Positions 1 to 7,802 of a stretch of DNA of 48,718 nt are shown in pieces (within the stretch, counting starts at the first letter, position 1; each line of letters begins with the position of its first letter). The position numbers were made by a program, and so were the translations under genes. Under the pieces are notes generated by a model. The model saw nothing but the letters and a program-made list of their open reading frames with translations, ran no database searches and had not been told where the DNA came from. Source of the DNA: Spirochaetota bacterium (GTDB lineage Bacteria > Spirochaetota > UBA4802 > UBA5550); assembly GCA_016929135.1 (NCBI GenBank), contig JAFGJK010000063.1, positions 1 to 48,718 of the forward strand. Direction: 5' to 3'.

Positions 1-217
1 CCTGTTCCCTTTCCTTTGTTCCGGGTGATTGAGAACAGGATATAGCCATCTCCTGCTTCGTATGCCGGGCATGGAGGCCCCAATGCCTGACGAGGCAGGA
101 TGCCGACAGGAGGGCCAACACAGTTTATTGTGTTGTGCGGCTATCATAACAACCTATGTCTTAATATAATATACAATGGGTTTAACCCACTGGTTCACGG
201 CCCGTGAAGAGATCATA

Positions 218-964
218 TCAGAGCATGTGAACCGGGAAAATAATCCCGGTAGAATAGCCAATGATCATGAGGAGAATGGAAACGGCAAAGGATATTAACG
301 ACAGAAGGGAGACCCCCGTCGTCCGCATGACCAGGTATCTGAAAGGAATGAATGCCGTCAGGGAAATAAAAAGGAGAAAAAACGGATCCTTTGAATAAAG
401 GCTCAGGCGGGAAATGACGCCCGATATGGCGCAACCCGTTATCACCGAGAGGGCCGGAAAAATGTACACGACTAGAATCCTGGCGGCCTTTTCCGATGGT
501 CTCGGAAAGAGCCGGGGATGCGACGTGCCTTCGCCATCCTCACTATCGCTTGAGTCGAAGACGACTATGTTAACGTACATGATGAACGCATCAAAAGGGA
601 AGATGAGAGTGGGGAGAAGCGGGTAGTCATCAAAGCTGACCTCTGGTGTCGCCGCAAGCCAGCACATTGTGAGGAAAATTATCGGGAAGAACAACATCAC
701 AATTATTGATATAAATTTTACTATGTCCCGGGCCGGATTCTGCAACCTGATTGCTGCCTGTTCGAAAACAGGCCTCCCCTTTTCGCCAATACGATTATTG
801 TACACATAGCGTAAAAGATAAAGATACAGAAAATATAGAAATACCAGGAGAAGAACATTGATTCTGGGTGGAATAAAATCGAATCCCCATGCGGCGGCAT
901 ACGCAAAAAAAAGATAAAATATATCCATCAGTACCCAGGGAAGGTGTCTCCCTGTTCTTTTCAT
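218..964 (-). CDS. Polytopic membrane protein of unknown function
   Basis: A 248-residue protein with about six or seven hydrophobic segments, starting with a helix just after the basic N-terminus (MKRTGRHLPW) and ending with two closely spaced helices. A hydrophilic acidic loop (DSSDSEDGEG) sits in the middle. I do not recognise a family. The ATG at 964 is chosen over a start 33 bases upstream because AGGAGG lies about six bases before it. Downstream, bases 1-217 hold nothing I can name. Upstream is a long AT-rich gap, so the gene is probably transcribed alone. Function is unknown; a transporter or membrane anchor role would be a guess. Confidence 0.75.
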   Translation of the reverse strand: MKRTGRHLPWVLMDIFYLFFAYAAAWGFDFIPPRINVLLLVFLYFLYLYLLRYVYNNRIGEKGRPVFEQAAIRLQNPARDIVKFISIIVMLFFPIIFLTMCWLAATPEVSFDDYPLLPTLIFPFDAFIMYVNIVVFDSSDSEDGEGTSHPRLFPRPSEKAARILVVYIFPALSVITGCAISGVISRLSLYSKDPFFLLFISLTAFIPFRYLVMRTTGVSLLSLISFAVSILLMIIGYSTGIIFPVHML

Positions 965-1984
965 TCCATCCCTCCTTGTATAGCATCGCCGGTGCATCGT
1001 CCAATTTTGAAACGATCAGCCGGTATTTCTAAGAAATAGCGTTATTTGCAATACATAAAGTATTTGCTAAAATCTGTATTATATAAGAATTATTGCCTCA
1101 TGTCAAATTTATAACGTTATTAATGCATAGGTCATTCCATACGACATACTGAGTTTTATCGGCCGTGATCCCATGCCGGTATGGCCCCGGAATTTCTGTC
1201 ACGCTCCCCTTTTAAATTTTAATCTTCTCGCTTATGGTTTAAATGATGATATTGGCATAGCATACGGGAGAAAAGGTAACGTTAATAAGGCTATAATAAA
1301 TTTTAAAAAATCAGCCGAACCGGAACGGGTTGCATGCATGGGACGTACTTTCTATTATAAATACAAATAAAATACAACGAATATTATGACTCACTATTAA
1401 AAATACCCATACTCTGGGAAAAGAGTCAATAGAAAACGTTGTCCGCTTACATTATATATGCGACATTGCAGTGGTTCTTTGCTTACCTGCCTTCATGAAA
1501 CATATCATTCATCGCGGGGCCAAGGATATGCCGATTATGTCGTCATTTCAGTATCCCCGGACGTTTATTATTTGTGCGTACACAGAGATGAACGGGCCGG
1601 GGGGGGGGAGTAAAAAAAGCGCGAATACAGATAACTATTCTTCCGGTGAGGGGGCCGGTCAGGAGGAAGCCGGCCTGTAGGGAGGATGTAGCCTGCATAT
1701 TCTGTGACATCAGCAGGCGTCCCTGGTATCGAGCATAACGAATAACGGTTTCGCCCGCTATTCTTCCGTTTTTCGCTTGATTGTCACCAGGCTTTCTGTT
1801 AGTATGCGCACCAAAGGAAATCATGCGGCATTATTACGGGATCCGTGGGCAACAATGCGGTTTTTCCCGATTTCGGCCGCACGTATAAATCAAGCGGGGG
1901 GCTGAACCGGCACTGCGGTACGCGTCATGGTGACAGGTCCGATACTGCTCATCGGGCCGCATGCCTTGTTTCGCAAATCACACA
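965..1984. other. Long intergenic region with relics
   Basis: About 1 kb without a convincing intact gene. It is AT-rich between about 1020 and 1470, which would hold the promoter of the membrane protein to the left. It contains a short frame resembling one TPR motif (separate entry) and a run of ten G at 1599-1608. A 93-codon minus-strand frame at 1543-1824 has no domain-like features. The stretch looks like decayed coding DNA. Confidence 0.5.
1173..1370 (+). pseudogene. Possible relic of a TPR-containing gene
   Basis: A 65-codon frame whose middle (residues about 21-50) fits a single tetratricopeptide repeat: DDIGIAYGRKGN followed by NKAIINFKKSAEP. The residues at TPR positions G8, Y11, G15, A20 and F24 are all in place. 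The flanking residues do not continue as further TPR units and I see no ribosome binding site. The segment is more AT-rich than the genes around it. I read it as a fragment of a degraded TPR protein. A chance match is possible because only one repeat is present. Confidence 0.35.
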
Positions 1985-2395
1985 ATGAAAATCAACCGTA
2001 TAACAAACACCATCATTCTCATCAAGGGTATCCTTATGATACTTATCAGTATCATCCACACGATTGCGGTTTTTTTCGGATATACGGAAGTATTGGAAAA
2101 TATGTCCGAATACTGGGCAATAAGCCATCAGCTTTGGTTCGGGGCTGCAGGAATGCTCTTTCTTTTTATCGGCACGGTCGACCTCCTGTCATATTCAGGG
2201 TTGAAGGAGGGCAAGAGTTATGCATGGAGATTCGCCTTCTGTTCCAGTGTATTCCCCGCAGTGCTGGGTCCTATCGGAACATATATTTTCAGAAACGACC
2301 CCACTATCCCTGTTTTCCCGATACTGATAATGATTCTTGGGTTCGTCTCATTCACCTCTCTGCTGATCAGCGGGAAGAACTATACAGCGGTATGA
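1985..2395 (+). CDS. Small four-helix membrane protein, unknown
   Basis: A 136-residue protein with four predicted membrane helices: residues about 8-33, 50-68, 82-102 and 113-131. It contains a HTIAVFFG stretch in the first helix and a FAFCSSVFPAVLGPIGTY stretch in the third. No known domain is recognised. The ATG at 1985 is taken as start because the hydrophobic region begins right after it; a start 24 bases upstream is possible and no strong Shine-Dalgarno sequence decides between them. It lies 159 bases before the MORN lipoprotein gene on the same strand and may be co-transcribed. Confidence 0.6.
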   Translation: MKINRITNTIILIKGILMILISIIHTIAVFFGYTEVLENMSEYWAISHQLWFGAAGMLFLFIGTVDLLSYSGLKEGKSYAWRFAFCSSVFPAVLGPIGTYIFRNDPTIPVFPILIMILGFVSFTSLLISGKNYTAV

Positions 2396-2554
2396 AAATC
2401 CACGATGGGGGCGCGGCCGGCACTGTGGCGCCGTACAACCATGGTATCGAGGCAGCCAGACCGGCACAAGGGATTGACGGTGCGCCGGTCCGCAAGGGAT
2501 CATGGGCGCAATGACCGATATCGATGGGGGAATACCGGGAAGCGGGAGAAGAAA

Positions 2555-3088
2555 ATGAAACAGCTGATTGTCGTGATCCTTCTGGCGATATCGGTGGCCG
2601 ACTGCAGCTATTTGGGTACCTGCGTAAGCGGCGATTGTAAGCATGGAACAGGAACCTATGAATACAGGAACGGCAACAGGTATACCGGAGAATGGGAGCA
2701 TTATATGCTCAACGGCAGTGGCACCTTTCACTTCAACACGGGCAAGTACGCCGGCGGAAGGTATGAGGGGACCTGGGTCAACAATAGAATGCAGGGGAAG
2801 GGGACATTTTACTATCCCAACGGTGACGTATACAGGGGTGAATTTTCAAATAACAGTCTCAACGGCCAGGGGACATACAGATATAATTCGGGAGAACTGA
2901 AGGGCTGCAGGTATGAAGGCGAATGGCGGAACAACAGGATGCACGGTTTCGGCATATTCTACTATGCCAAAGGCGACAGGTACGAAGGCCGGTGGGAGAA
3001 CAATGAAATGAACGGAAAGGGAACATATATGTATTCCGACGGAAGACGGATTACCGGCACATGGAAAAACTCGGAATTCGTGGAATGA
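2555..3088 (+). CDS. MORN-repeat lipoprotein
   Basis: A 177-residue protein with an N-terminal signal (MKQLIVVILLAISVADC). Cys17 would be the lipidated residue; Asp at -1 is unusual, but spirochaete lipoboxes are relaxed. The rest is about six MORN units of the form YxGxW-x(6)-G-x-G-x-[FY], e.g. YTGEW, YEGTW, YRGEF, YEGEW, YEGRW. MORN repeats form beta-hairpin arrays, known in lipid-binding and scaffold proteins; an envelope-anchored scaffold is the likely role. The ATG at 2555 is chosen because it begins the signal peptide and follows GGGAGAAGA. Longer upstream frames are low-complexity and rejected. Confidence 0.8.
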   Translation: MKQLIVVILLAISVADCSYLGTCVSGDCKHGTGTYEYRNGNRYTGEWEHYMLNGSGTFHFNTGKYAGGRYEGTWVNNRMQGKGTFYYPNGDVYRGEFSNNSLNGQGTYRYNSGELKGCRYEGEWRNNRMHGFGIFYYAKGDRYEGRWENNEMNGKGTYMYSDGRRITGTWKNSEFVE

Positions 3089-3146
3089 TCCCTCATTGTC
3101 CCCAATGGGCGCCATCGCGGAGAGGCGCGGCACCTGGTAGTGCAGG

Positions 3147-4538
3147 TCAGTCTGACTCGCGCATGGGCTTCTTCCCGTCCAGCTCCGTCAGCAGCCTGTT
3201 GTGCGAAGAGCGTGTGATGGGGAACCAGATGAGCAGCGGCAGGCTGAATATGATGATAACGGCCGGCAGCGGGCCGAAGAACAGCCTGATGCCGAAGCGC
3301 GCCGCTTCGGTCTGGACTTGATTCGGGATGTAGCCGAAGAAATCAAGCGACCAGCCGATGGCGGCGACACCCAGGGCCGCGGTGATCTTCACCAGGAAGG
3401 CCCAGATGCCGTAGTATATCCCCTCCCTGCGCTCGCCTGTCTCTTTCTGGTCGTGCTCGATCACGTCGGGCAGCATGCTCCAGGGGAAGACATACTGGCT
3501 TGAAAAACCGAATCCGACGACAAAGGCAATGGGGTAGATCCAGAAGGAGGGCCCGTAGGGGAGAAAGAACAGGGAGATCATTGCGCAGCAGGCGATGAAC
3601 AGTCCCAGTGCATAGGAGGGGCCCTTGTTGATGTGATCGGCGACCCATTTCCAGAAAAAGAGGAACAGGGCCAGGGCCCCCATCATGATGAACAGGACAA
3701 TGGGTAGCTTTTGCTTCATGTTCAACTGGTAGTTCATGAAATAGGGGAAGAGGCCGGTCATCAGGGTAAAGCTGAAACTGCTGATCAGGAACGCCAGGAC
3801 CAGCCTGATGAAGGGCCTGTTCCTCAGGGTCTGCAGCACCGCCTTCACCGGGGGTATCCTGGACTGCTGGTTCGCCATGTCCGGATTCTCCCTGACGGTC
3901 AGGGCGGAGATCAGAATGGTGGCGGTGGCGATCACCCCGAACACGGCTCCCATGGCACTGTAGGAAGCCCTCTCCGTAAGTCCGAGGGAATCACGCATCA
4001 GAGAGGCGACCAGCGTCGTGGCAACGGCCCCCGCGATATAGCCGGAGACGCCGTATATCTTCCGTACGGCGGTCAGGCTTGTGCGTTCATCGTAGTCGAG
4101 GGTCAGCTCCGGCGTCATGGCAAAATAGGGGACGCTGACGACGGTGTGAAACGTATCGAAGAGAAGGAAACTGAACAGAACGGTCACAAAGGCGACGGGG
4201 CCGGTCAGGCCGGCCGGAACGGAGAAGAGCAGCCAGACGCTGAAGCCGAAGGGGATTGCGCCGAAGAGCATGAAGGGCCTTCTTCTGCCGAAGCGGGTCT
4301 TTGTGCGGTCCGAGAGATAGCCGAAAAGAGGATCGTTGAACGCGTCCCAGCTGAGTTTCCCCACCAGCAAGGCAGTCCCGACCAGGGTCGGATTGTATGC
4401 CAGCACATCGGTATAGAAAAAGATCAGGAAGAACTGGAGGGATGATGTCATCATCGAGATGCCGAACTCGGCGATGCCGTAGAGCACCTTGACCTTGAGT
4501 GCCAACCTGGCGTGAGTCTGTGTCATTTTCATGTCCAC
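3147..4538 (-). CDS. GPH/MelB-type cation:solute symporter
   Basis: A 463-residue, 12-helix transporter of the glycoside-pentoside-hexuronide:cation symporter family (MFS_2). The family signature is near the N-terminus: SWDAFNDPLFGYLSDRT, then RFGRRRPFMLFGAIP; its acidic residues bind the coupling cation in MelB. A second conserved stretch, FSSQYVFPWSMLPDVIEHDQ, is in the C-terminal half. Substrate cannot be told from sequence; relatives also move non-sugar compounds. Start: GTG at 4538 with AGAGGA five bases upstream; an in-frame ATG at 4532 is the alternative. The gene follows the FAD oxidoreductase by 69 bases and is likely in one operon with it, suggesting import of a substrate for that enzyme. 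Confidence 0.88.
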   Translation of the reverse strand: MDMKMTQTHARLALKVKVLYGIAEFGISMMTSSLQFFLIFFYTDVLAYNPTLVGTALLVGKLSWDAFNDPLFGYLSDRTKTRFGRRRPFMLFGAIPFGFSVWLLFSVPAGLTGPVAFVTVLFSFLLFDTFHTVVSVPYFAMTPELTLDYDERTSLTAVRKIYGVSGYIAGAVATTLVASLMRDSLGLTERASYSAMGAVFGVIATATILISALTVRENPDMANQQSRIPPVKAVLQTLRNRPFIRLVLAFLISSFSFTLMTGLFPYFMNYQLNMKQKLPIVLFIMMGALALFLFFWKWVADHINKGPSYALGLFIACCAMISLFFLPYGPSFWIYPIAFVVGFGFSSQYVFPWSMLPDVIEHDQKETGERREGIYYGIWAFLVKITAALGVAAIGWSLDFFGYIPNQVQTEAARFGIRLFFGPLPAVIIIFSLPLLIWFPITRSSHNRLLTELDGKKPMRESD

Positions 4539-4607
4539 GCTGTCCTCTCTGCTGTGTATGGATTAATTGGCCGCGGTATTCGTCTCAACGGAAATCCACG
4601 GGCCTGA

Positions 4608-6140
4608 TCAACGCTTTTTCAGAATCATCTGCACTACCCTGCGGGAGGCGGCCATCGTACCGGAAACGCCGCCGCCGATTTTTTCACTCTGGCTGCCGAT
4701 GAACCAGAGACCGTCGATGGGTGTCCGATGGGGGCCTCCGCTCTTCCCCATGACCGGAGCGCGGCCGCCAAAGGCATGATGCTTCAGGTGGGTTCTCTTT
4801 TTGAATTCATCGGGAGTCATTATCACTGTTGTCTTTACCCTTTTTCTCAACCCCGGCAGGTACTTCTCCACTTCCCTCAGCAGCGTGTCGCTCAACTCCT
4901 CGCCGCGGCTCGCCCAATCGCCCTTGTCCAGATGGTTGGGGGCAATGGTATATACCGTTACGGCATGCAATCCCTCGGGAGCCATTTCAGGAGAATGCAG
5001 AGACGGGACATACACTAGGAACCCGTCCCTCCCTTCATGATAGATCCCCTGCTGACAGCGGTTGACTGCATCCTCGATATCGTATGTCTGGTAATAATAG
5101 CACAGCCCGCCCGGCTGGTATCTCCCGATGTCATATTCAACGCCCAGGTGGATCATATGAACCGATTCCATCAGGGGGACGTCGTTGACCCTGCTGATGA
5201 ATTCGGCCGGCAGATGCTCCTTCCCCACCAGATCGAACATGACCTCCCTGACGCCGCCGCTGGCAACGACCGTATCCGCCCTTTTGAACTCATGATCATT
5301 GTGGATGATACCCTTGACCCTTCCGTCCTGTACCGCGATTCTGTTGACCGGCGTATTTGTATAGATGGCACCCCCGCAGGAGCGGATCTTGTCCGCCAGC
5401 AGGGCCACCAGCTTTTCACACCCTCCCCGTACGTAATGATAACTGGGCCGAGGGCCGGCTTTTGAAACCTGAAGCGGCATCCGCTTGTCGAAGGGGGTTT
5501 CAACATTGATGGCGGGAACGGCCAGGGCGGAAAACTGGCTGGGGCGAACGACGAAATCCGCCAGGATGGACGTATAAAGGGCTTTCAGCTCAGGTCCCTG
5601 AAAAAAGTGATCCATCAATTGCGCGGCCGACCATTCACTCATCTCCCTGACCTTCTGAAATGCCCTCCATGTGCGGGCCCTGAGCAGGAATGATCGCAAT
5701 CCGCCCGTTTGTTCTGATCTCCAGTGCAGGGCCATGAGATCCATCATCCGGTCATAAAACCTGTAGTATCTGTCCAGCCCCCCAGAATCCGATGGAAATA
5801 CCCGTTTCAGGTAGTCCCTTCTCCAGTATGGCCCCCTGTACTCTCTCTGAGGCCAGATGGAAAAATCGGGGAAGACCAGTCCCCGCTCCTCTCGCTGCAG
5901 TTGCAGTTTCTCCTGTATCCCCAGCTCTTCAAGTATCAGTCCCGCCGGCTCCCCCCTGCCGAATCCCTCCAGCAGCATGGGCCCGAGATCCCACGAAAAG
6001 CCGTCCTGTTTCAATGTGGCCGTCACACCGCCCAGCTCGGGATACTGTTCGAAGACGGTGACGGAATGCCCATTCTCCTGAAGATAGGCCGCGGCCGTCA
6101 GCCCTGCGACGCCTGAACCGATTACTGCGATTGTTGCCAT
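4608..6140 (-). CDS. Phytoene-desaturase-like FAD oxidoreductase (CrtI/retinol saturase family)
   Basis: A 510-residue flavoprotein. The N-terminal dinucleotide-binding motif (IAVIGSGVAGLTAAAYL, residues about 4-20) and the following VFEQYPELGGVTAT segment bind FAD. The C-terminal IDGLWFIGSQSEKIGGGVSGTM stretch is the second FAD-contacting motif of the CrtI/amine-oxidase-like family. Such enzymes desaturate or saturate carotenoids and related isoprenoids, but the family is broad and the substrate is open. The ATG at 6140 is chosen because GGAG lies six bases before it. Neighbours are an IclR regulator upstream and a symporter downstream on the same strand. No phytoene synthase is nearby, so carotenoid synthesis here is not supported. 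Confidence 0.88.
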   Translation of the reverse strand: MATIAVIGSGVAGLTAAAYLQENGHSVTVFEQYPELGGVTATLKQDGFSWDLGPMLLEGFGRGEPAGLILEELGIQEKLQLQREERGLVFPDFSIWPQREYRGPYWRRDYLKRVFPSDSGGLDRYYRFYDRMMDLMALHWRSEQTGGLRSFLLRARTWRAFQKVREMSEWSAAQLMDHFFQGPELKALYTSILADFVVRPSQFSALAVPAINVETPFDKRMPLQVSKAGPRPSYHYVRGGCEKLVALLADKIRSCGGAIYTNTPVNRIAVQDGRVKGIIHNDHEFKRADTVVASGGVREVMFDLVGKEHLPAEFISRVNDVPLMESVHMIHLGVEYDIGRYQPGGLCYYYQTYDIEDAVNRCQQGIYHEGRDGFLVYVPSLHSPEMAPEGLHAVTVYTIAPNHLDKGDWASRGEELSDTLLREVEKYLPGLRKRVKTTVIMTPDEFKKRTHLKHHAFGGRAPVMGKSGGPHRTPIDGLWFIGSQSEKIGGGVSGTMAASRRVVQMILKKR

Positions 6141-6208
6141 TGTCATCTCCGCACGACTCCATCGCTGAAGGCAATGGAGGGGGGGAATTGAATACTGCTT
6201 AATGTTGG

Positions 6209-6238
6209 TACAATATTGTAAAATATGCGTCATGTCAA
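6209..6238 (-). promoter_or_regulatory. Promoter of the FAD oxidoreductase operon with operator-like palindrome
   Basis: On the minus strand, TTGACA (6238 to 6233) is followed after 17 bases by TATTGT (6215 to 6210), a good sigma-70 arrangement. The -10 box lies inside the perfect 12-bp palindrome TACAATATTGTA (6209-6220). A protein bound there would block RNA polymerase. The adjacent IclR regulator is the natural candidate, by inference. Confidence 0.6.
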
Positions 6239-6279
6239 ATATTTTTATATAAAAATACGTAAATAATGATTTTTAATAA

Positions 6280-6306
6280 AAAAAATACTATAATATAGTA
6301 TTTTTT
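6280..6306. promoter_or_regulatory. 27-bp perfect palindrome between iclR and oxidoreductase genes
   Basis: The arms AAAAAATACTATA (6280-6292) and TATAGTATTTTTT (6294-6306) are exact reverse complements around a single A. It lies 107 bases past the IclR stop and about 40 bases upstream of the -35 box of the oxidoreductase promoter. It could be an operator, or a weak bidirectional terminator because a T-tract ends the stem on both strands. The stem has only one G:C pair per arm, which argues against strong termination. Confidence 0.55.
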
Positions 6307-6412
6307 ATGTGCAGATTAGTGATGCTCATCTAAAAAATTGCAGGCAGGGCGCCTTCTGGGATTCATGAATCGTTGAGGATTTTCTCCCCTTCGGAGATCG
6401 GAGGCGTTATTG

Positions 6413-7228
6413 CTATCTGGACTGCTCGTGAATTATTGAGCCCTTCATGTACCCCAGTCGCTTGGAAATCATCAATGACGTGTTCTTGACCTCATATATG
6501 ATTTCATCCAGGTCCTTCTGTATCTCTGCGGGGTTTCCAATAACGGCAAAGGCGGCCAGGAGATTCCCCTTGTCGTTAAAAATCGGTCCGCCGATGCTTG
6601 ATGTGGGCGTCATCCCCTCTTCAAAAGAGAAGCTGATGCCCTCTTTTCTGACCCTGTCGAGTTCCTCATTGAAGTCCTTCAGATTGCCGATGCTCCTTTG
6701 AGAATACACCACGAATTCGTAGTCTTTCAGCATTTCGTCCCGCTGTTTTTTATCCAGAAATGCGTAGAGTATCTTGCCCGCGGCTGTGGTATGTATATCA
6801 ATGCTGGCACCGACGCTGAAATAGGTGCTGAATCGATCCTTCGGCTCGACGCAATACAGGACGAAGACCTTGTCCCCGACCCGTATGCAGACATTGACCG
6901 TCATGTTGAATTTGAACGAGAGCCTTTCGATCCATACCATCGATTCCGTCAGGAGATCCATGTTCTTGGCGTATTTGAAGCCGAGATGCAGCAGGACCGG
7001 CCCCAATCGATACTTGGCTGAATTGGAATCCTTCGCGAGATAATTCAGGGCAGTGAGCGTCTTGACAATGCCCTGGACCGTCGTTTTGGGCAGATTCAGT
7101 CTTTCAGAGAAATCCGAGATTCCAAGGACGTCATCATTCTCCAGAAACAGCTCGAGAATGCTGGCCGCTCTGTGAATCGATTGGATCAGGCCCGGACTGT
7201 CGCTCTGGCTCTTCGTCTTTGATGGCAT
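6413..7228 (-). CDS. IclR-family transcriptional regulator
   Basis: A 271-residue DNA-binding regulator. The winged helix-turn-helix covers residues about 15-75 (IQSIHRAASILELF, then LGISDFSERLNLPKTTVQGIVKTL). The IclR effector-binding domain follows, with the typical SVGASIDIHTTAAGKILYAFL and a C-terminal segment SSIGGPIFNDKGNLLAAFAVIG. IclR proteins bind small aromatic or organic acids and repress or activate nearby catabolic genes. It lies upstream of the FAD oxidoreductase and symporter genes on the same strand, separated by an AT-rich promoter region with two palindromes, so it probably controls them. Full length for the family. Confidence 0.93.
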   Translation of the reverse strand: MPSKTKSQSDSPGLIQSIHRAASILELFLENDDVLGISDFSERLNLPKTTVQGIVKTLTALNYLAKDSNSAKYRLGPVLLHLGFKYAKNMDLLTESMVWIERLSFKFNMTVNVCIRVGDKVFVLYCVEPKDRFSTYFSVGASIDIHTTAAGKILYAFLDKKQRDEMLKDYEFVVYSQRSIGNLKDFNEELDRVRKEGISFSFEEGMTPTSSIGGPIFNDKGNLLAAFAVIGNPAEIQKDLDEIIYEVKNTSLMISKRLGYMKGSIIHEQSR

Positions 7229-7802
7229 AGCTGTATATCGGGAATGAAGAAAAAATTTGAACTCATACTGAAAAGGGGAGATGGCGTATTCTGGGCAGAA
7301 TGATCACGTCAAAAACCATGTCGCCCCCCGTCAACCTGCTCCGGGGCAGGTGAACGGCCATCGGCAGCGGAGCCCTCGAGACTGTTCCCGTGTCCGGCCC
7401 GGCGTATCCTTGACGGGGGCACAACCGCACGCCGAGGGTAATCACGGAATCAGCACGGATCCCGTGCTAACCACTCCCCGATGATTCAAGGTATAGAATC
7501 GGGTGCAATACCACAACACATTTTTTCACCGGCGGATTCGTTTTTCCTGCCGATGGCCACGTTTTCACAACCCGGGCCCTTCCCGTGGTGAGGATGCCCT
7601 TTCTTCCTGTGCCGCCGCTCCCAGGCCCTGCTGTTTTCAAATCTGCCATAAGGTATTTTTTTGTATATATATTTTGTTGGAATAATCCGCGGCTTGAGGA
7701 TATGATTATTTTGTAGCTGAATATTTACCAAAGGGTTCAGATAATAGTATATTGTAAATAATGCATGCGCATCTGATTTTTCATTGATAATGAGTGATAT
7801 AA
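7229..7802. other. Divergent intergenic region between iclR and FIST kinase
   Basis: This 574-base stretch separates two divergently transcribed genes and must hold both promoters. No gene is supported. It contains an exact inverted repeat, AGCACGG-atc-CCGTGCT (7452-7468), and a small hairpin CCTGC-n6-GCAGG near 7337-7352. The last 130 bases before the kinase are AT-rich. I could not identify a convincing -35/-10 pair. Confidence 0.4.

Noticed and set aside
1543..1824. 93-codon minus-strand frame in the first large gap
   Set aside because: It contains the poly-G tract, has no ribosome binding site and no recognisable motif.
4608..7228. Carotenoid biosynthesis cluster suggested by the CrtI-like gene
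   Set aside because: No phytoene synthase, cyclase or prenyl transferase accompanies it; the neighbours are an IclR regulator and a symporter, which fit a catabolic unit better.
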